Positions 14,656 to 19,037 of a DNA stretch of 21,248 bases are shown piece by piece (the stretch's first letter is position 1; every line of letters starts with the position of its first letter). A program made the position numbers and the translations under genes. Below the pieces are notes generated by a model. It was not told where the DNA came from and did no database searches. It was given only the letters and a program-made list of their open reading frames with translations. The stretch is from a virus, in the IMG/VR virus record IMGVR_UViG_3300042865_000540, positions 1 through 21,248 of that record, one strand, 5' to 3'.

Positions 14656-15065
14656 TTCGAGCTGCTGTCATCTCTGGTGTCGCCGCTGCGCTTATGGGTT
14701 TGTCCTTCTTTGGCGGGCACCAATCGGGCGTGGGGAAAGAGCGCGCCCATTGGCTGGCGCTGGAAAACGCCACCTTGCGCGAGCAAGCCAAGGAAATCAC
14801 CCGGCAGGTCGAAGCCGTTGCCGAAAAACAGAAAGACTACAACCATGCCCAAACTCAGATTGCTGACGCTGCTGTGCGCGTGCGCAGCGCTGACAGGATG
14901 CGCGTCAAAGCAGAGCACGAAGCCGCCATTGAGCGTGCCAGCGCCGGGAATCTCCGAAACTATGCAGCCAAAACCATCGGACTTTTTGAAGCGTGTCGAA
15001 AAGAATACATCGAGCTGGGACTTGAGGCAGCAAGAACTGCTGCGAGTGCTCAATCCATGAATTGA
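14652..15065 (+). CDS. i-spanin (Rz-like inner membrane subunit)
   Basis: 137 residues from GTG 14652. Residues 3-23 form one N-terminal membrane helix (AAVISGVAAALMGLSFFGG), then a long charged helix rich in Ala, Glu and Lys (residues 35-110) forms the periplasmic coiled coil. This is the layout of lambda Rz (153 aa). Paired with the Rz1 lipoprotein it fuses inner and outer membranes at the last step of lysis. GTG 14652 overlaps the endolysin stop and is preceded by a GGTGG stretch 6 bases upstream; a TTG at 14631 would add 7 residues. The stop is 26 bases before a promoter-like element. Complete nesting of Rz1 supports the identification. Confidence 0.85.
   Translation: MIRAAVISGVAAALMGLSFFGGHQSGVGKERAHWLALENATLREQAKEITRQVEAVAEKQKDYNHAQTQIADAAVRVRSADRMRVKAEHEAAIERASAGNLRNYAAKTIGLFEACRKEYIELGLEAARTAASAQSMN
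14845..15060 (+). CDS. o-spanin (Rz1-like outer membrane lipoprotein), nested in Rz
   Basis: 71 residues, read in a different frame wholly inside the Rz gene. It has a short lipoprotein signal MPKLRLLTLLCACAALTGC, with lipobox LTGC and acylated Cys19. The mature part is about 53 residues with a Pro-rich stretch KPPLSVPAPG, as in lambda Rz1. It should be attached to the outer membrane and meet Rz across the periplasm. The longer open frame beginning at 14677 is rejected because its first 56 residues are a shadow of Rz, and the ATG at 14845 gives a clean signal peptide. A weak GAAAG upstream at about 14831-14835 could be the ribosome binding site. Confidence 0.88.
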   Translation: MPKLRLLTLLCACAALTGCASKQSTKPPLSVPAPGISETMQPKPSDFLKRVEKNTSSWDLRQQELLRVLNP

Positions 15066-15090
15066 CAAACGCAATAAAAATTATTTTGTG

Positions 15091-15119
15091 TTGATTTTTA
15101 CTTTGGTAATTGCGATAAT
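15091..15119 (+). promoter_or_regulatory. candidate sigma70 promoter after the lysis genes
   Basis: TTGATT (15091-15096), 17-base spacer, GATAAT (15114-15119). The -35 matches 4/6 and the -10 5/6 with ideal spacing, in an AT-rich gap. A start near 15126 would leave a short leader carrying GGAGA (15129-15133) before ATG 15141. If active it would feed the whole tail module. Confidence 0.55.
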
Positions 15120-15140
15120 TTGTTAATTGGAGAAACTGAT

Positions 15141-15755
15141 ATGACCGATCTTGTTGGATGCGCTGCTTTCAATGCGCTAGTCGAAAAGGTTGACGGCCTG
15201 CCTGTTCCTGACGGCAGTGAAACCAAAGTCACGCAGGGCAGCAATGTCAAGGTCTCTGGCGCTGGAACTACTGCGGCCCCTTACGTGATTTCTGGCCTGT
15301 ACCCTGAAACTGGCGCACAAATCCCCATTGATTCGCCGGTTGCGATTGTGCCAGCAATTTTTGGCTACCTCGAAAAGCGCGACCCGCTGACGGGTGAGAT
15401 TCAGTTTTCTTCCGCTGGCCGAAAACTCTATTTGCCCTTATATTCAGACGATTCAGTTATCCAGCTTACTGACATCGGCTTCATAGCCGATCCACTTGGC
15501 AATTTACGACTCGCAATCAAGAAAACATCGAATGGCAACCCAATGCCTGCAGCTGGTGTTTTTCGGGAGCTTGCAGTCGATGGTGTAAGCCATCTTCCAA
15601 ATTCTTTTGTCTTGGACTCTGTTTTATACGGATTTTCAAATTCTAGCCTTACTGGAAGGACCCCTGCCACGCCATTCGGGGTTCCGATCACATTCACGGA
15701 CTTTGTGGGCAATAAGTATGCCGGGACAGGCTCATTTATGCTCATGCCTCAATAA
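15141..15755 (+). CDS. fibre-like hypothetical protein
   Basis: 204 residues. Near the N-terminus it has the DGSETKVTQGSNVKVSGAG..PYVIS pattern that recurs in phage tail fibres and other surface proteins as a short beta repeat; I recognise the pattern but not a named family. The rest is beta-rich (IPIDSPVAIVPAIFGYL, LYLPLYSDDSVIQLT, GFIADPLGNLRLAIK) with a GTGSFMLMPQ end. No membrane helix or signal is seen. GGAGA at 15129-15133 supports ATG 15141 over the in-frame TTG at 15120. It is the first gene after the promoter-like element and the only fibre-like gene on the tail side of the lysis cassette. Composition is more AT-rich than in the following gene. Confidence 0.65.
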   Translation: MTDLVGCAAFNALVEKVDGLPVPDGSETKVTQGSNVKVSGAGTTAAPYVISGLYPETGAQIPIDSPVAIVPAIFGYLEKRDPLTGEIQFSSAGRKLYLPLYSDDSVIQLTDIGFIADPLGNLRLAIKKTSNGNPMPAAGVFRELAVDGVSHLPNSFVLDSVLYGFSNSSLTGRTPATPFGVPITFTDFVGNKYAGTGSFMLMPQ

Positions 15756-15764
15756 GGTCAAGAG

Positions 15765-16415
15765 ATGTACGCTCGAAAACCATCATCCTGTTGCGGCTGT
15801 GATTGCGAGTTGTGGCTGGACTGCGGCACCGACTACCTAGCGGTTGACGCCCGCGCCATTGTCTTTGGCGACGATGGCACTTGGCCCGAAGGCATTGAAT
15901 CTGTGCGGTTGGTTTTCGAGTCGGTGGACGGGTGCGGCTGCAACGCCACTTGCTCGTTGGAGGTGTCTGGCAAGCTCTACGAAGCTGGATGCGTGCCGCA
16001 CTGGCCCACCTCTGGCAATGCCACGCCACTCAAGGGGTGCGATGGCAGCGGTGCGGGTTTTATGTTCGTGCCGGGTGCATGCGCAGACCCAGCAGCCACG
16101 GTGTCCTTGGACTTGTGCGATGGCACCCCTGTGGGCTTGCTCTACCCGACCCCTGTACCAGGCAAGGCCACTGTGCCTGTCCGTGTTGGTTGCGATGCAA
16201 GCGCGCAGATTGTTGGCTACGCCCTGAACAGCTTGGCGAGCGGCAGTTATCGCTCTGCCGGGTGCACCACAAACCCCGGTCAACAGCGAACTGCATGGTT
16301 CGATGTAACCGGCGGTCAAACCCGGCGAATTGGCGGCTTTGCAGGCCGCTACAAAGTGTTTGGCACACTGGTTAGCGGCTCAACTGTCCTGCTTGCTGAG
16401 GGGCCGGTACTGTGA
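15765..16415 (+). CDS. Cys-rich hypothetical virion protein
   Basis: 216 residues with 14 cysteines. The N-terminus CCGCDCELWLDC (C9, C10, C12, C14, C20) and the following DGCGCNATC are dense Cys clusters; others are spread along the first 180 residues. The rest is Gly/Val/Thr-rich and beta-like, ending GRYKVFGTLVSGSTVLLAEGPVL. I know no family for it. AAGG (15754-15757) is the ribosome binding site, and the stop overlaps the start of the head-tail joining gene (GTGA). Coupled translation to that gene implies a structural or assembly role. Cysteines in pairs suggest metal binding or disulfide links after release; neither is proved. Confidence 0.68.
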   Translation: MYARKPSSCCGCDCELWLDCGTDYLAVDARAIVFGDDGTWPEGIESVRLVFESVDGCGCNATCSLEVSGKLYEAGCVPHWPTSGNATPLKGCDGSGAGFMFVPGACADPAATVSLDLCDGTPVGLLYPTPVPGKATVPVRVGCDASAQIVGYALNSLASGSYRSAGCTTNPGQQRTAWFDVTGGQTRRIGGFAGRYKVFGTLVSGSTVLLAEGPVL

Positions 16416-16753
16416 GCATGTTCGACCTGTCGCGGGAAGCATTTTCAGCCGTCCAGGCTGAGATGGGTGAGTCACTGCGACTTATTCGCGGCGCGGCCTA
16501 CCCGCTGACTGCCGTGCTGATCGAAAAGCATGTTCAGACGCTCGAAGATGACGGGTCATCGGTTGTTGACGACACCGCCATGTATATCGACGTGGCCATG
16601 GATGAGTTGGCGGCGTATGGCCTTGGCGGACTGGAGCATGGCGACCGCATCATGAAGGGCGAACAGGAGCTTCTTGTTGTGACCGTCATGGATCGCATGG
16701 GCTACCAGCGTGCACGCCTTCACCAGCGCCGATCAAACGGGAGGACATGGTGA
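16412..16753 (+). CDS. head-tail joining protein (lambda gpFII-like)
   Basis: 113 residues, against 117 for gpFII. The arrangement follows FII: an N-terminal helix (FSAVQAEMGESLRLIRG), a strand with LTAVLIEKHVQTLEDDG, a DELAAYGLGGLEHGDRIMKG turn similar to the DEVRQLRRGDTLTIGE of FII, and a last strand VVTVMDRMGYQRARL. FII-type proteins bind the connector and receive the tail. GTG 16412 overlaps the upstream stop and has GAGGGG (16398-16403) 8 bases before it; ATG 16418 is the alternative, with a spacing of 14. It is coupled to the tail terminator gene by a 7-base overlap. Family placement is from pattern memory. Confidence 0.7.
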   Translation: MSMFDLSREAFSAVQAEMGESLRLIRGAAYPLTAVLIEKHVQTLEDDGSSVVDDTAMYIDVAMDELAAYGLGGLEHGDRIMKGEQELLVVTVMDRMGYQRARLHQRRSNGRTW

Positions 16754-17184
16754 AGCGCCCCGAAATGCGGCGCGCCTTGGAGGCGTGCGTCAAAAACAAA
16801 ACAGCGGCAGCGCATCGAGTCTTTCATGAGCGGCGCGTGCCCTTTGGCGTCGAGGAGCTCCCCGCCATAAACATCGTGTTCAACGCGCCCGAGCAGCCTA
16901 CCGAAGACGACATGTGGGAAACCACCACATTCACAGTGGCCGGGATTCTCAAGCAAGAGGAATACAACGAAACGGACGGGGGCTTGGCCTTCGCTTGCGA
17001 AGTCGACTCCCTGCTGGACGAGATCAAGGCGCTACTGCTGTGCATGCCTCTTGCGGGGTGCACCAAGATCGACATCGGACGTGCAAACATGTCTTTCAGT
17101 GCCGAAGGGCGCGGGATGATGGCGAGCGCATGGGTTGATGTTGAGTTCATTACTGAGGCGGAAAACCTCGGCAAATTTTTTTGA
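16747..17184 (+). CDS. tail terminator protein (lambda gpU-like)
   Basis: 145 residues, gpU being 131. The motif order fits gpU: an N-terminal helix (PEMRRALEACVKN), FHERRVPFGVEELPAINIVF parallel to FFDGRPAVFDEADFPAVAVY, then a WETTTFTVAGIL strand, an acidic helix EVDSLLDEIKALL and a C-terminal beta strand ASAWVDVEFITE. gpU caps the tail tube when it reaches full length and binds the head. GGGAGG (16739-16744) is the ribosome binding site; GTG 16750 in frame is slightly better spaced. It is followed by the tail tube gene, as in lambda (U then V). The protein keeps only two to three Cys, unlike its neighbours. Confidence 0.75.
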   Translation: MVKRPEMRRALEACVKNKTAAAHRVFHERRVPFGVEELPAINIVFNAPEQPTEDDMWETTTFTVAGILKQEEYNETDGGLAFACEVDSLLDEIKALLLCMPLAGCTKIDIGRANMSFSAEGRGMMASAWVDVEFITEAENLGKFF

Positions 17185-17210
17185 ATCAAGTTTCTTGAAA
17201 GGGAACGAAA

Positions 17211-18020
17211 ATGGCTGAATGTACAACCGAAGTTAAGAACTGCTGCTTTGCAGGCATTGGAAGAATCTATCTGAAGCCATACGATCCATGTTGCGGCGCG
17301 GCCATCGAATCTTCTTCCGCTTACATTGGCTTGGGCAACTGCTCCAGCTTCAGCATTGATGCTGCCGTCTCTGAGCTGAAGGTCCCTAACTACATGGACA
17401 TTGGTGGTGGGACTGAATGTCAGACGTCGTGGATTGAGTCCGCGACTGCGAAAATCACTGGCATGTGCTTTTCTGCCGACAACTTTGCAAAATGCTGGTC
17501 TGGCGACATTTCTAAAAAAGCCGCACAAACGCAGACCATTGAAATCACTGTTCATGGCCTGGACACATTCATCCCGTTTCTGGACGCTGACGGCAACCCG
17601 ATCACGGACGTTGACACAGCCCAGTTCGTTGGCATTGGACTTGCTGCGGATGACGGCCCTGCAAAGCCAGGCCGCGACTTTGTTGCTACGCCAAACGGCC
17701 TGATAATCCCACCCGCAAGCCGACTGGTAACAACCAACTTTCCTTCGGCAACTGACGTTTCGGTGACGCACAGCGAGTACAGCCTGGTTGACATGCTGAC
17801 CACATCGGCAAAAGAATTCTCTCTGTTTTACAGCGGCGTGAACCGCTTTGGCAACAAGCCATTCAGTGTTTACCTGTATCGCGTCAAAATGAATCCAGTC
17901 AATGGAATCCCGCTGATCGGCACAGACGTTGCATCGGCCGAATACATGCTGGAAATCCTGCGCGATCCATGCCGTGGTGAAGGCACCGGCTTTTCTCAGT
18001 ACGGCAGCCTGGCCATCTGA
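17211..18020 (+). CDS. major tail tube protein (gpV-like)
   Basis: 269 residues; the position and shape fit a siphophage tail tube. It has an initial beta part with GRIYLKPYDP, a GLGNCSSFSIDAAVSELKVPNY segment, a GGGTECQTSWIES region and KITGMCFSADNFAKCW, where a helix follows the tube strand; the GGGT...IES pattern with the 'SADNFAKC' helix is typical of tube proteins. A C-terminal portion with SRLVTTNFPSATDVSVTH may be a second, Ig-like domain. Ten cysteines are present (KNCC and DPCC near the start). AAAGGGAA upstream of ATG 17211 is a strong ribosome binding site. Its stop overlaps the next start (TGATG). High expression is expected. Confidence 0.8.
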   Translation: MAECTTEVKNCCFAGIGRIYLKPYDPCCGAAIESSSAYIGLGNCSSFSIDAAVSELKVPNYMDIGGGTECQTSWIESATAKITGMCFSADNFAKCWSGDISKKAAQTQTIEITVHGLDTFIPFLDADGNPITDVDTAQFVGIGLAADDGPAKPGRDFVATPNGLIIPPASRLVTTNFPSATDVSVTHSEYSLVDMLTTSAKEFSLFYSGVNRFGNKPFSVYLYRVKMNPVNGIPLIGTDVASAEYMLEILRDPCRGEGTGFSQYGSLAI

Positions 18021-18511
18021 TGTCCGATTGCTGCGCCTTCTATCGCGGCAAAGTAAGTTTCTCGTCAGAGCCTGAAGTCTGGCGAGAAATTGGCAATGCC
18101 AGCCGCCTTGTGTTGATGCCGGTTGTGGACGACATGGTTCCACTTGACGCCGACCTTAATGACACTTGCTGCGGCTGGATTTCGTGTGGGATCGAACTCA
18201 CCTTCAGTTGCATGACGCCTGAGAACTTGTCGATGGCGCTCAGTTCGCTTCTTGAATACGGCCCGAGTCAGGCCAGGCATAACGCTGGCACGCGGTGCGG
18301 AGCCAGGGGAGCTTTAAAGTTCGATGGGTTTAATCAATTTGGTGGACAAATTCAGTTATTTGTTCCATATGTTGAATTTCGCCCAACAGGAAATCTAAAT
18401 ATGATTAGCACAGAAATAGAGCAAATCACACTTACAGGCAGCGTCCGTTTGAAAAATACCAGCGAAGGAACTTGGTTTAATGTGGTGACTTATTCTGAAG
18501 AAACCTGTTAA
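18020..18511 (+). CDS. second tail-tube-like protein
   Basis: 163 residues. It is start-stop coupled to the tube gene (TGATG). Its GIELTFSCMTPENLSMALSS segment has the same form as KITGMCFSADNFAKCW in the tube protein and as the '-PENLALAL-' helix of many tube proteins; SRLVLMPVVDDMVPLDADL also fits a tube strand pair. It may be a tube paralogue used at a special level, for example the tip or the terminator ring, or a domain split off from the tube gene. Eight cysteines, with CC pairs (SDCCAF, DTCCGW). The last third (from about base 18300) becomes AT-rich, about 33 % GC by hand count at 18361-18420. Assignment is moderate. Confidence 0.6.
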   Translation: MSDCCAFYRGKVSFSSEPEVWREIGNASRLVLMPVVDDMVPLDADLNDTCCGWISCGIELTFSCMTPENLSMALSSLLEYGPSQARHNAGTRCGARGALKFDGFNQFGGQIQLFVPYVEFRPTGNLNMISTEIEQITLTGSVRLKNTSEGTWFNVVTYSEETC

Positions 18512-18546
18512 ATTAATCAAATCAAACTGTAGTTGAAAGGTAAAAA

Positions 18547-18915
18547 ATGAGCAACATCGACGTTCTGTTTCCAGTTGAAAAAACAATCAAAATTCAAGAT
18601 AAAGATTTTACAATTCGTGAATTCCATGTTCGCGAGTTTCCACAGGTCGTAAAATTTGCCGCCAAAATCGGAATCAATGGACAAGACAACATCATGGAGG
18701 CCGTCGAGGGCAACATTCAAGATGTGCTTAATATTGTTGCCAGCATTACCAATCAGCCATTGGACGTTATTGAGTCCATGCGCCTTCCTGTCCTTTTGCA
18801 TCTGATCGAAAAGATTATTGAGGAGAACATCGATTTTTTCGTCGTGCAGCTTCCGGTGTCGCTGAACCGGGTGAGCAAAATGATGACGGGTGGTTTGACA
18901 CAGCCCAACTCCTGA
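18547..18915 (+). CDS. tail assembly chaperone, gpG-like
   Basis: 122 residues; lambda gpG is 140. It begins with a beta hairpin DVLFPVEKTIKIQDKDFTIREF and continues as helices (REFPQVVKFAAKIG, MRLPVLLHLIEKIIEENIDFF), the usual form for chaperones that coat the tape measure protein. AAAGG at 18536-18540 is the ribosome binding site. It stands between tail tube and tape measure genes, where the G/T pair always lies. The sequence T TTT TTC at 18834-18840 allows a -1 shift into a longer frame. Residues after F98 (VVQLPVSLNRVSKMM) are the non-shifted tail, as in the normal gpG product. The first half is AT-rich (30 % GC at 18541-18600). Confidence 0.85.
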   Translation: MSNIDVLFPVEKTIKIQDKDFTIREFHVREFPQVVKFAAKIGINGQDNIMEAVEGNIQDVLNIVASITNQPLDVIESMRLPVLLHLIEKIIEENIDFFVVQLPVSLNRVSKMMTGGLTQPNS

Positions 18916-19037
18916 TCAGCGAAGGCCACTCTCTTTTGGATGTCGGTGGCTACACTTTTAAGCAGGTTGATGCTTTTGTTTCTGCAGCGGTGCGCCAGCG
19001 ATCAAACCGCGCTCTTTTTGGCGCAATTGGAGCTTAA
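18547..19037 (+). CDS. tail assembly chaperone gpGT-like, -1 frameshift fusion
   Basis: Predicted 163-residue product made when ribosomes slip back one base at T TTT TTC (18834-18840). Codons 1-98 come from the G frame (18547-18840), then 65 codons are read from base 18840 to the TAA at 19035-19037. The added part begins RRAASGVAEPGEQNDDG, goes on WFDTAQLLISEGHSLLDVGG and ends SNRALFGAIGA; it is open, has no start of its own and looks like a genuine T domain (polar linker followed by a helical domain). In lambda about 4 % of ribosomes do this at G GGA AAG, giving gpGT, which links the tape measure to tube subunits. The shifted stop directly abuts the tape measure ATG (TAAATG). Confidence 0.85.
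18834..18840 (+). promoter_or_regulatory. -1 ribosomal frameshift slippery site T TTT TTC
   Basis: In frame with codon 96-98 of the gpG-like gene (GAT TTT TTC), so it fits X XXY YYZ. Downstream, CCGGT (18853-18857) and ACCGG (18866-18870) can pair as a 5-bp hairpin 12 bases beyond the slippery site, a possible but slightly distant stimulator. Confidence 0.8.

Noticed and set aside
14677-14844. 56-codon N-terminal extension of the Rz1 frame
   Set aside because: It is an out-of-frame reading of Rz and would destroy the lipoprotein signal position.
16824-18143. 439-codon open frame on the minus strand opposite tail genes
   Set aside because: Spans three coupled forward genes with good starts; Cys/Arg-rich shadow of Cys-rich tube genes.
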